A stretch of DNA of 18,981 nucleotides, taken from contig DJRP01000032.1 of assembly GCA_002437815.1 (NCBI GenBank), positions 183,773-202,753 on the forward strand. The letters are read 5' to 3'. Below are positions 7,466-13,825 of the stretch, one piece after another. Numbering within the stretch: the stretch's first letter is position 1; each line of letters opens with the position of its first letter. The position numbers and the translations under genes are program-made. The notes beneath the pieces were generated by a model. That model did not search any database. It was not told where the DNA came from and saw only the letters and a list, made by a program, of their open reading frames with translations. This stretch comes from Collinsella sp. UBA6357. Its GTDB lineage: Bacteria; Actinomycetota; Coriobacteriia; Coriobacteriales; Coriobacteriaceae.

Positions 7466-8299
7466 TTAGCAACAGGCGTAGACCGTCTCGCCGTTCTGTT
7501 CCGCCGCGACAATCGAGACCCCGAAGACACGCTCGAGCACGCCTAGGGCAAGCATCTCCTCCGAGGTGCCCGCGGCAACGATACGTCCGCCGTCCATGAC
7601 GGCGATGCGATCGCAAAAACGCAGGGCAAGCGGTAGATCGTGGATGACGACGGCCGCCGTCATGCCCTGCTCGTGCACAAGCCCCCGGGCAAGCCGCATC
7701 ACGTCGAGCGCCGCACGCGGATCGAGATAGGTCGTGGGCTCATCGAGAAGCACCGTCCGGGCCTGTTGGGCGAGCACCATGGCGATAAACGCCCGCTGGC
7801 GCTCACCGCCCGAGAGCGTTCGGGCCGGTTTATGGGCGAGGGACTCGATCCCCGCCGCGCGCATCGCCTCGGCAACGACCTGCCGACCCTTCGCGTCGAG
7901 CCCGCCGAACGGCCCCATATGCACGTATCGGCCGCAGGAGACGAGCGCCTCGACGTCCATGGAGGGCGTGCGGTGGATCTGGGGCAGTAGGGCGATGCGC
8001 TCGGCGCGCTCTCGGGCGGAAAGCGCGGCGACCGGTTCTCCTTCCGTGAGTACCTCCCCCGCTGCGGGCTCGAGCACGCCGTCGATCACGCGGAGAAGCG
8101 TCGATTTGCCGCACCCGTTGGGGCCGACGATCCCCATCAAGGCATGTCGGGGCAACACGAGCGAAAGCCCATCCAGCACCGCCCGCTCACCATAGCCGAA
8201 ACGCACGCCTTGAACCTCGACCGCCGCGTCCGACCCCAATTTGGGGACTGTCCCCATTTTGGGGTTGGTACGCATGGCGGGATCGCCTGCCCTATTCAT
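7466..8299 (-). CDS. FecE/BtuD-type ABC transporter ATPase
   Basis: Cytoplasmic ATPase that powers the importer formed with the next two genes, of the class that takes up iron siderophores, heme or cobalamin. The 277-residue protein has Walker A GPNGCGKST (59-67), Q-loop Gln107, signature LSGGERQR (162-169), Walker B VLLDEPTTYLD with Glu187, and switch His220. The start at 8299 overlaps the permease stop by 8 bases and has GGGGAAAGGG before it, a sign of translational coupling. Residues 12-22 are unusual: they are encoded by a palindromic repeat (8234-8264), and the recognisable domain begins only near residue 27. Starts at codons 9 and 15 are alternatives but lack ribosome sites. The C-terminus ends in YACC. 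Confidence 0.93.
   Translation of the reverse strand: MNRAGDPAMRTNPKMGTVPKLGSDAAVEVQGVRFGYGERAVLDGLSLVLPRHALMGIVGPNGCGKSTLLRVIDGVLEPAAGEVLTEGEPVAALSARERAERIALLPQIHRTPSMDVEALVSCGRYVHMGPFGGLDAKGRQVVAEAMRAAGIESLAHKPARTLSGGERQRAFIAMVLAQQARTVLLDEPTTYLDPRAALDVMRLARGLVHEQGMTAAVVIHDLPLALRFCDRIAVMDGGRIVAAGTSEEMLALGVLERVFGVSIVAAEQNGETVYACC
8234..8264. repeat. Palindromic repeat embedded in the 5' end of the ATPase gene
   Basis: Two near-identical 13-mers, CCCCAATTTGGGG (8234-8246) and CCCCATTTTGGGG (8252-8264), each a small palindrome, flank the central ACTGT. The whole 31 bases is inverted about its centre with 13 of 15 pairs matching. On the minus strand it is read in frame as NPKMGTVPKLG near the start of the ATPase. 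Sequences of the type GGGGACTGTCCCC are often dispersed repeats in bacterial genomes, from memory; copy number here cannot be tested from one window. Confidence 0.75.
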
Positions 8300-9338
8300 C
8301 GCGATAGCCCTTTCCCCGCAAGATCAGATAGATGAAGAACGGCCCGCCCACGAGCGACAGCAAGATGCCGACCGGCAGCTCATAAGGCGCAAAGGCCGTG
8401 CGCGCCACCGTGTCACAAAAGACCGTAAACGCCGCACCGCAAAGCGCGCTCAGCGGGATGACGGCACGGTTGTCATGCCCCGCCAGGTGGCGTACCGCGT
8501 GGGGCACCATGAGTCCCACAAAGCCGATGAGACCACCAAAGCTCACCGCGCAGCCCGCGAGAAGCGCCGCTACGGCGAGCGCGACCACGCGCACCGCGAC
8601 CGTCCGCATGCCGAGCCCGTGCGCGGTCTCGCGCCCCAGCGAGAGCACGTTCAGGCGGTTCGCAAGGCAACAGGCGGCAGCGATACCCACGACGGTAAGC
8701 GCCGCCGGTGCCACCAGGTTGCGCATGAGCACGCCCGAGAAACCGCCCACCAGGTAGGCGGACGAGCCCACATAGACGTTCGGCGCCACAAGCAGCACGA
8801 CATTCATGCCCGCACCCGCCACGGCGTTGAGCGCCACGCCGGAAAGCACCACGGTGAGCCGCGACACGCCCGAGCGCGCCGACACGGCGAACACGAGCCC
8901 GGCGGCGATGAGCGCGCCCGCGAACGCGACAAGCGGCAGAAGCTCTCGCGGCGGGTTGTTGTAGAACATCGGGACGGCCGAGACGGCGAGCACCGCCAGA
9001 CCGGCCCCGGAGTTGATGCCGATCACGCTGGGGCTCGCGAGCGGGTTGTCGAGCACCGCCTGGATCAGGGCGCCCGATACGGCGAGCGCCGCCCCGGCCA
9101 CAAGGCCGGCGACGACGCGAGGCAACCGGATATTCACGATGATGTTGGCGGCCGAGGCATCGACCGGCGAGCCCGCCACATAGGCGAGGATATCACGCAC
9201 CGAGACGGAGCTCGGTCCCGTGCAGAACGCCGCGAGCGAGATGAGGCAGAGGAGCGCGAAGGCGACGGCGGCCAGGCGCACGGGACGGGACAGGCGCCCT
9301 GCGGCGTGCGCCGCACGGTCACGCATCGATCTGCTCAT
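8292..9338 (-). CDS. FecCD/BtuC-type ABC transporter permease
   Basis: Membrane channel of the same importer. The 348-residue product is strongly hydrophobic with about ten predicted membrane segments. Family motifs include NIRLPRVVAGLVAGAALAVSG in the first third (residues about 68-88), NPLASPSVIGINSGAGL and the GLIGFVGLMVPHAVRHLAGHD coupling region near residue 275. Its length fits the usual 330-350. The start at 9338 has GGAGGAG at good spacing and follows the binding-protein stop by 13 bases; Met5 is an alternative. Family is firm, but the substrate cannot be read from the permease. Confidence 0.94.
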   Translation of the reverse strand: MSRSMRDRAAHAAGRLSRPVRLAAVAFALLCLISLAAFCTGPSSVSVRDILAYVAGSPVDASAANIIVNIRLPRVVAGLVAGAALAVSGALIQAVLDNPLASPSVIGINSGAGLAVLAVSAVPMFYNNPPRELLPLVAFAGALIAAGLVFAVSARSGVSRLTVVLSGVALNAVAGAGMNVVLLVAPNVYVGSSAYLVGGFSGVLMRNLVAPAALTVVGIAAACCLANRLNVLSLGRETAHGLGMRTVAVRVVALAVAALLAGCAVSFGGLIGFVGLMVPHAVRHLAGHDNRAVIPLSALCGAAFTVFCDTVARTAFAPYELPVGILLSLVGGPFFIYLILRGKGYRDE

Positions 9339-9351
9339 GGAAGCTCCTCCG

Positions 9352-10449
9352 CTATTTCATCTTTGCCAGGGCCTTGCCCAGAATCTTATAGGATTCGGCC
9401 CATTTGGCGTTGGGCTTGCTCATGAAGTGCGCGCTGTCGAGCACCTTGTAGTTACCCTTCTTGACCGCCTTGAGCTCGCTCCACGCCGGGTTCGAGGACA
9501 CGGATTGCTCGAAATTGCGATTCTGAGCGTCGGCACCGGTGCCAACGGAGATCACGAAGATGTAGTCGGGGTCGAGGTCGGCGATGGACTCGAGCGAGAA
9601 ATCGCTGAGCGCGCTCGGGTTCTCGTCGCACACGTTGGTGGCACCCAGCTCCTTGAGCATCGCTCCGGTCATGCCGGTCGAATCCTGCGCGGTGACGCCC
9701 TTGGAATACGAACTCATCACGAGCACGCGCGGCGCCTTCTTGGAAACGTCGTACTTCTTGACGACCTGCTTGATCTGCGTCTGGATGTCGAGGCCGTTGC
9801 TCTGGAACAGGTCCTCGCGCCCGGTGATGGCCGTGCAGATGCGCAGCATCCGCAGGTAGTCGTCGAACGACGTGACCTTGAAGAACGCGGAGGGGATGCT
9901 GGACGCGTCGAGCGCGCTCTTGAGGTCGGACTGCGAGACGCCCGTCGAGTGCTTGCCGTCCGAAAGGCCCGTCGCGATAACGAAGTCGGGGTTCTGGCCC
10001 ATGATGGACTCGAGCGAGAGCGACGTCGAGCGGCCGACGCTCGCGACCTTGGAGCTGTCGACGCCGTAATTCTCATAGGCGTCGTCCGTCGCGGCGGTGA
10101 GCTTGCCGCCGGCAAGCTCCCACACGTTGGCGAAGCTGCCCATGCAGGCGACCACACGCTGGGGATCCTTGACGGTCACGACGTTGCCCAGGTCGTCCTT
10201 GAAGCTGACGGTGCCGTCCTTCTTGACCTTGAGGTCGACGGATTTGGCGAGCTTGGAGCTGGTGTCGACCTTGGTCTTCTTGGAGGCCTTGGTCGCCGAA
10301 GAGGACGAGGCGGAGCCCGCGGCCTGCGCGCTTCCCGTGGCAGCGCCGGTGGTTTCGGTGCCGCCGCAGGCGGCAAGGCTCAGCGTGAGGGCGGCGGCAG
10401 CGGCCACGGCGGCGGCGCGATGCAGCCCCGTCTTGATCGGATGGTTCAT
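9352..10449 (-). CDS. FecB/BtuF-type substrate-binding lipoprotein
   Basis: Extracytoplasmic binding protein of the importer. The 365-residue product begins with a lipoprotein signal peptide, with hydrophobic residues 12-27 and the lipobox SLAAC (Cys28). A Ser/Ala/Lys-rich tether of about 45 residues follows, then a TroA-like binding fold starting near LKVKKDGTVSFKDDLGNVVTV and including PQRVVACMGSFANVWELAGG and the ESIMGQNPDFVIATG segment. The ligand class is a chelated metal, heme or corrinoid by family. The start at 10449 has AAAGGA eleven bases upstream, slightly distant. Its position directly after a CbiK-type chelatase suggests a tetrapyrrole or metal-tetrapyrrole ligand, but that is inference. 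Confidence 0.92.
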   Translation of the reverse strand: MNHPIKTGLHRAAAVAAAAALTLSLAACGGTETTGAATGSAQAAGSASSSSATKASKKTKVDTSSKLAKSVDLKVKKDGTVSFKDDLGNVVTVKDPQRVVACMGSFANVWELAGGKLTAATDDAYENYGVDSSKVASVGRSTSLSLESIMGQNPDFVIATGLSDGKHSTGVSQSDLKSALDASSIPSAFFKVTSFDDYLRMLRICTAITGREDLFQSNGLDIQTQIKQVVKKYDVSKKAPRVLVMSSYSKGVTAQDSTGMTGAMLKELGATNVCDENPSALSDFSLESIADLDPDYIFVISVGTGADAQNRNFEQSVSSNPAWSELKAVKKGNYKVLDSAHFMSKPNAKWAESYKILGKALAKMK

Positions 10450-10585
10450 CGGTCAGATTTTCCTTTCATCTTGCAGATGTTCAACTTGCAGCGGGGAATC
10501 AAGCCGAGGGACAGCCCGGAGCGAAAGCGCCGGGCGATAAGGGGGCGGCCAGATGCAGCCGCCCTTCCCCCGATATAAAAGCAAA
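10450..10585 (-). other. Structured intercistronic region before the binding-protein gene
   Basis: This 136-base gap contains two GC hairpins: GGGCGGC/GCCGCCC (10543-10549, 10558-10564), and GCCCGG/CCGGGC (10514-10519, 10530-10535) extended by an inner GC/GC pair around GAAA on the plus strand. No T tract follows, so simple termination is not supported. I looked for a cobalamin riboswitch B12 box and did not recognise one; the region is also short for that class. CTGCAAG occurs twice close to the start codon. It may be a processing site, an attenuator or an unrecognised leader. Confidence 0.4.
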
Positions 10586-11371
10586 CTAAACCCGGCAGAA
10601 TTCCCGGGCATGATCGGCGAAGAGATCACGGACCGCGGGATATTCGCCGAGGCCCGCGACGACGGGGTCGACCGCAATTCCCGCCGCGGCAAAACGCGCG
10701 GCCAGGCTGTCGGGCCGCTTTCCAAAGACCTGCCGCATGGCATGGTGGCCGGCGGCGATCATCAACGGGGCGAGCGTGACCGCCCGGACACCGGAATCCG
10801 CAATCTCGCGAACGGTCGCATCCGAGGTGGTCATCGTGGTCAGGATCGCGTCATCGCGTCCCCGCGCATCAAGGGCACGGCGCAGGGCATCGAGCGCATC
10901 GAAGGCGCTCTCCCCCGCCGGACGCGGACAATCCGCCGGCCAAGACTCCCCGTGCGCGACGAGCACCACGCGGGCATTCGTGCGACGCGGATGCTCCGCA
11001 CCCAGGATCTCCGCGAGCCTCACGGCATCCGCGTGACAGGCGACAAGCGGTTGCCCCACCCGCGCGGTATCCCCGCAGGCGGCCTGCACCCGCGCACGCA
11101 GATCGTGCATGGCCCAGCCTTCGGCGAAAAACCCGGGCTGCACGGCGATGTGCCTACAGCCCTCACGCGCGAGCCGGGCCAACGTGTCCTCGAGCGAGAC
11201 GCAGGCACGCCTCTGCTTGGCGAGGACCTCCATGACCGCCGTGCTTGTGAACGCAGAGACACATCGCGCGGGCGCCACGGCCCCGCCCACGCAGGCCGCG
11301 ATCGGCTCAATCGTACGGGCCGCAGCGCCTTCCTGCGCCGTTCCGTACGCCGCGAACACCACGGCGTCCAT
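10586..11371 (-). CDS. cbiK: CbiK-type sirohydrochlorin metallochelatase
   Basis: Inserts a divalent metal into sirohydrochlorin: cobalt for cobalamin or iron for siroheme. From the ATG at 11371 the protein has 261 residues, like characterised CbiK. It opens with MDAVVFAAYGT, the usual beta-strand start of this family. Likely metal ligands are Glu84 (FFAEGWAM), His140 (VVLVAHGE) and His209/His210 (MIAAGHHAM), matching the Glu/His/His pattern of CbiK. No signal peptide is present, so it is cytoplasmic. The frame is open upstream to a TTG at 11464 that has AGGA before it and lies nine bases from the preceding stop; those 31 codons have atypical usage and no family match, so I prefer 11371, though 11464 cannot be excluded. 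Beside a siroheme enzyme, a ferrochelatase role is attractive. Confidence 0.85.
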   Translation of the reverse strand: MDAVVFAAYGTAQEGAAARTIEPIAACVGGAVAPARCVSAFTSTAVMEVLAKQRRACVSLEDTLARLAREGCRHIAVQPGFFAEGWAMHDLRARVQAACGDTARVGQPLVACHADAVRLAEILGAEHPRRTNARVVLVAHGESWPADCPRPAGESAFDALDALRRALDARGRDDAILTTMTTSDATVREIADSGVRAVTLAPLMIAAGHHAMRQVFGKRPDSLAARFAAAGIAVDPVVAGLGEYPAVRDLFADHAREFCRV

Positions 11372-11473
11372 GGGGCCGCGTTCGCCGCACCCGCCGGCAG
11401 CACGCACCGACGGCTGCCCATCCGCACGTGCCTCCAACGACCGTCCATCGATATACGTCCCCAACGAACGGTC

Positions 11474-11917
11474 CTAGCCCTCGATCTCGAGCGGCACGCG
11501 AAAGACCTGCTTGTCGTGCTCGACATGAAAGGCCTTGAGCACCAGGTCGTCGCGATGCTCGAGCGAGAGGATCAGATACGCGGCCGTCGAATCGAAGGCC
11601 AGGCGCTTGTCCTCCTCCGACGGACGCGACGGGCTCTCGGGATGCGAGTGCCAGTTGCCCAGCATCTCCCAGCCGTTCGCGCGCGCGTCCTTGACGGCAG
11701 CGAGCTGCTCACGCGGGTCCATCGAGAAGTGCTCGTTGCTCTCGTCGATGTTCGTGAGCAGGTACACGTGCTCGATCGTGCCCACGGCGTCCTCGCCCTC
11801 ACCGGTCACGGTGCCGGCGATAAGACCGCAGGCCTCGTTGGGAAGCCCAGCCTCGGCATGCGCCACGATGCGCGCGTAATCCTCAGCGGAAAGCTTCAGG
11901 CTCTCGACGCGCGGCAT
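11474..11917 (-). CDS. hcyD: JAMM metalloprotease of the sulfur-carrier pathway (HcyD/Mec-like)
   Basis: Zinc isopeptidase expected to trim the C-terminus of the sulfur carrier and to release homocysteine from it after transfer. The 147-residue protein carries the full JAMM motif: Glu28 (NEACG), His90 and His92 in NWHSHPE, Ser100 and Asp103 in RPSEED. DPREQLAAVKDA and HSHPESPSRPSEED are typical of the Mec/CysO-cleaving bacterial group. The start at 11917 has GGAGGGGGAG ahead of it and lies two bases past the E1 gene stop; an upstream in-frame ATG at 11965 would overlap that gene and gives an unlikely Cys-rich extension. Pathway role is assigned by context with high plausibility. Confidence 0.92.
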   Translation of the reverse strand: MPRVESLKLSAEDYARIVAHAEAGLPNEACGLIAGTVTGEGEDAVGTIEHVYLLTNIDESNEHFSMDPREQLAAVKDARANGWEMLGNWHSHPESPSRPSEEDKRLAFDSTAAYLILSLEHRDDLVLKAFHVEHDKQVFRVPLEIEG

Positions 11918-11919
11918 GG

Positions 11920-12756
11920 CTACTCCCCCTCCTTGAGGTTGGCACCATGCACGGCATCGGCACACTCGGGCTGCTCATAGTCGATGAGCTCGGTGATGGT
12001 GGGATGCTCGCCGCAGATGGCGCAGTTGGGGTCAGCCGGCGGCAGCTTGATGGTATGGAACTCACCCGCGAGCGCATCGTAGGTGAGCAGCTTGCCGGTA
12101 AGCAGGTTGCCGATGCCCAGGATGTACTTGATAGCCTCGAGTGCCTCCAGGCAGCCGATGACGCCGGCCATAGCACCGATCACGCCGGCCTGCTTGCAGG
12201 TAGGCACGGCGTCCTTGGGCGGCATCGTCTTGAAAACGCAGCGGTAGCACGGACCCTCGCCCGGCACATAGGTCATAAGCTGGCCCTTGAAGCGGATGAT
12301 GCCCGCATGTACGAAGGGCTTCTTGGCCATGACGCAGGCGTCGTTGATAAGGAACTTCGTGGGAAAGTTGTCCACGCCGTCGATCACAAAGTCGTAGTCG
12401 GCGATCAGGTCGGCGATGTTGGAGGAGTCGACGAACTCCTGATACGTATTAACCGTGACATCGGGGTTGATGTCGTTCATGGTCTCCTTGGCGCTCTCGA
12501 CCTTGGGCTCACCGATGTTGGAGGTGGCGTGGATCACCTGACGCTGCAGGTTGGAGAGATCGACCTCATCGGCATCGACGATGCCGATCGTACCCACGCC
12601 GGCCGCAGCCAGATAAAGCGCCGCAGGCGCGCCCAGACCACCGGCACCGATGATCAGAACCTTGGCGTTAAGAAGCTTCTTTTGCCCCTTGACACCCACC
12701 TCTTTCAAGATGATGTGGCGCGAATAGCGCTCAAGCTGCTCGTTCGAAAAAGCCAT
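11920..12756 (-). CDS. hcyF: ThiF/MoeB/HesA-family E1-like adenylyltransferase (HcyF-like)
   Basis: Adenylates the C-terminal glycine of the small sulfur carrier so that sulfide can make a thiocarboxylate. The 278-residue protein has N-terminal RYSRHIIL (10-17), nucleotide loop GAGGLG (37-42), DADEVDLSNLQRQ (61-73), the Mg site DGVDN (126-130), a zinc knuckle from C170/C173 and C245/C248, and a conserved cysteine C187 in PTCKQAGV. There is no rhodanese domain, so sulfur must come from another protein or free sulfide. GGGAG precedes the ATG. MoeB or ThiF for molybdopterin or thiamine are alternative roles, but the JAMM, carrier and MetY neighbours favour homocysteine formation. Confidence 0.92.
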   Translation of the reverse strand: MAFSNEQLERYSRHIILKEVGVKGQKKLLNAKVLIIGAGGLGAPAALYLAAAGVGTIGIVDADEVDLSNLQRQVIHATSNIGEPKVESAKETMNDINPDVTVNTYQEFVDSSNIADLIADYDFVIDGVDNFPTKFLINDACVMAKKPFVHAGIIRFKGQLMTYVPGEGPCYRCVFKTMPPKDAVPTCKQAGVIGAMAGVIGCLEALEAIKYILGIGNLLTGKLLTYDALAGEFHTIKLPPADPNCAICGEHPTITELIDYEQPECADAVHGANLKEGE

Positions 12757-12793
12757 GTGATAGCTCCCTTCGCACAGATTGAAACGGGGATCA

Positions 12794-12904
12794 GCTAAAA
12801 ACGTTCCAGGTGCCGCAGGTTGCCGCGAAAGAGGAGCGCCGCGTACTTAAGGTACGCAAGCGACGGCTTGAGCGGCAAGATGCGGTGCCTGGGGCGTTTT
12901 TAGC
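12794..12904. repeat. Long imperfect hairpin between the E1 gene and the sulfur-carrier gene
   Basis: The outer arms at 12794-12817 and 12881-12904 pair at 20 of 24 positions; the four differences are all G-U compatible if the plus strand is transcribed. TTGCCGC (12820-12826) pairs with GCGGCAA (12872-12878), and GCGTAC/GTACGC (12841-12846, 12852-12857) forms the tip. The right arm contains the stop codon of the carrier gene (12900-12902). Thus the 143-base gap is essentially one folded element. It may be a mobile repeat or may set the relative amounts of the carrier and the E1 enzyme. Confidence 0.7.
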
Positions 12905-13109
12905 AGCAGCCGCCGCCCATGAAGTACAGAAACTCCACCGTGTCGCCATCGTGCAGCACATGGCTGTCGAAGTCCTTGTGGTCGACGAACTCGTCGTTGA
13001 CCGAGACGGTCACGTACTCGGGAGTCTCGACGTTCTCGGCGGCCACGAGCTGGGTCACGGTCAGGCCCTCGTCGTACTCTTTCTGCTTGCCGGTGACGGT
13101 GATCTTCAT
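12900..13109 (-). CDS. hcyS: ThiS/MoaD-like sulfur carrier protein with C-terminal GGGCC (HcyS-like)
   Basis: A 69-residue beta-grasp carrier, expected to bear sulfur as a C-terminal thiocarboxylate. It begins MKITVTGKQKEYDEGLTVTQ and ends DTVEFLYFMGGGCC. The diglycine is not terminal: two cysteines follow, so a protease must trim it before adenylation, which fits the JAMM gene two genes downstream. In Wolinella HcyS a single alanine follows the glycines and is removed by HcyD, as reported for that pathway. AAAGGAA lies upstream of the ATG. The stop codon is inside a large hairpin. It could alternatively serve thiamine or molybdopterin synthesis, but no such genes are nearby. Confidence 0.92.
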   Translation of the reverse strand: MKITVTGKQKEYDEGLTVTQLVAAENVETPEYVTVSVNDEFVDHKDFDSHVLHDGDTVEFLYFMGGGCC

Positions 13110-13132
13110 ATCGGTTCCTTTCGATCGGGCGC

Positions 13133-13150
13133 ACCGCGGCGCGCCGCGGT
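13133..13150. other. 18-bp perfect GC palindrome between thioredoxin and carrier genes
   Basis: ACCGCGGCGCGCCGCGGT is its own reverse complement. It sits in the 70-base gap between the thioredoxin stop and the carrier start, 24 bases before the carrier ATG. It may form a tight hairpin in the message or bind a dimeric protein; nothing else supports either role. Confidence 0.4.
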
Positions 13151-13179
13151 TGATATACGTATCTGTCGCGCGGGCGTCC

Positions 13180-13500
13180 TTAGGCGAGCGCGCCGTCGAT
13201 GAATTCCTCGAGCTCCTCGAGCTTCTTGAAGCCCACCGTACGGGCGGCCTCCTTGCCCCCGTTGAACAGGACGAGCGTCGGGGCGGCCATGACGCCGTTG
13301 TCGACCGCCACCTGGGTGTCGAAGTTGATGTTGAGCTTGACGATGTCGAGCTTGCCGGCGCGCGCCTCCTCGAGCTTCGCGAGCTGCGGGTTCAGACGCT
13401 TGCAGGGGATGCAGGTGTCGGAGTAGAAGTCGACGAGCACCGGACCCTCGGCCTTGAGCACGCGCTCCTCGAACCCGTCCGCATCGATGCGATCTGCCAT
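13180..13500 (-). CDS. Thioredoxin with CIPC active site
   Basis: Small cytoplasmic thiol-disulfide protein of 106 residues. It has DFYSDTCIPCKRLNPQLAKL with the redox pair Cys30/Cys33 and the conserved cis-proline segment MAAPTLVLFNGG. The dipeptide between the cysteines is Ile-Pro instead of the Gly-Pro of housekeeping thioredoxins, which would alter redox potential or partner choice. Lying between tusA and the sulfur-carrier gene, it is probably a dedicated reductant for the sulfur pathway, for example to release sulfide from persulfides; that role is inferred from position. AAGGAGG precedes the ATG. Confidence 0.94.
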   Translation of the reverse strand: MADRIDADGFEERVLKAEGPVLVDFYSDTCIPCKRLNPQLAKLEEARAGKLDIVKLNINFDTQVAVDNGVMAAPTLVLFNGGKEAARTVGFKKLEELEEFIDGALA

Positions 13501-13522
13501 ATCGGTTCCTCCTTGTTCCTAC

Positions 13523-13777
13523 TTACTCGTCCACGAGCTTCTTGACGTACAGGTCGAACGTGCCCTCGCCGGCGGGCGTCAGGCGCAGCACCTGCTGGCC
13601 GTCGTCCTTGAGCGAGCGCGGCACGTTCTGCATAGGCTCGCCCTCGTTGAGATGCACCTTGAGCACCTGGCCCACCTCGAGCTCCTCGATGGCGGCCTTG
13701 GCGCGCACAAAGGTCATGGGGCAGACGGCGTCGGTGATGTCGACCTCGTCGTCGAAAGCGATCTCTTCCTGGGCCAT
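13523..13777 (-). CDS. tusA: TusA-family sulfur-transfer protein
   Basis: An 84-residue protein that carries sulfur as a persulfide on one cysteine. The key residue is Cys19 in DAVCPMTFVRAK; this has the CPMT variant of the family CPxP motif. The rest (LNEGEPMQNVPRSLKDDGQQ) matches the TusA/SirA fold and length. AAGGAGGG lies upstream. It sits between the sulfite-reductase-like gene and the thioredoxin, 22 bases before the latter, so it probably passes sulfur towards the carrier or protects newly made sulfide. Its usual role in tRNA thiolation is less likely here, as no tus partners are present. Confidence 0.93.
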   Translation of the reverse strand: MAQEEIAFDDEVDITDAVCPMTFVRAKAAIEELEVGQVLKVHLNEGEPMQNVPRSLKDDGQQVLRLTPAGEGTFDLYVKKLVDE

Positions 13778-13825
13778 GGGGCCCTCCTTTCACAGACGGC
13801 GCGGGAGATGCCCGGCCGAACGATT

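Noticed and set aside
8234..8264. CRISPR-like short repeat pair
   Set aside because: Two 13-base palindromes with a 5-base spacer do not form an array; no further units and no cas genes nearby.
10450..10585. Cobalamin or other known riboswitch before the binding-protein gene
   Set aside because: Hairpins are present but I recognised no B12 box or other conserved riboswitch core, and the gap is short for a cobalamin riboswitch.
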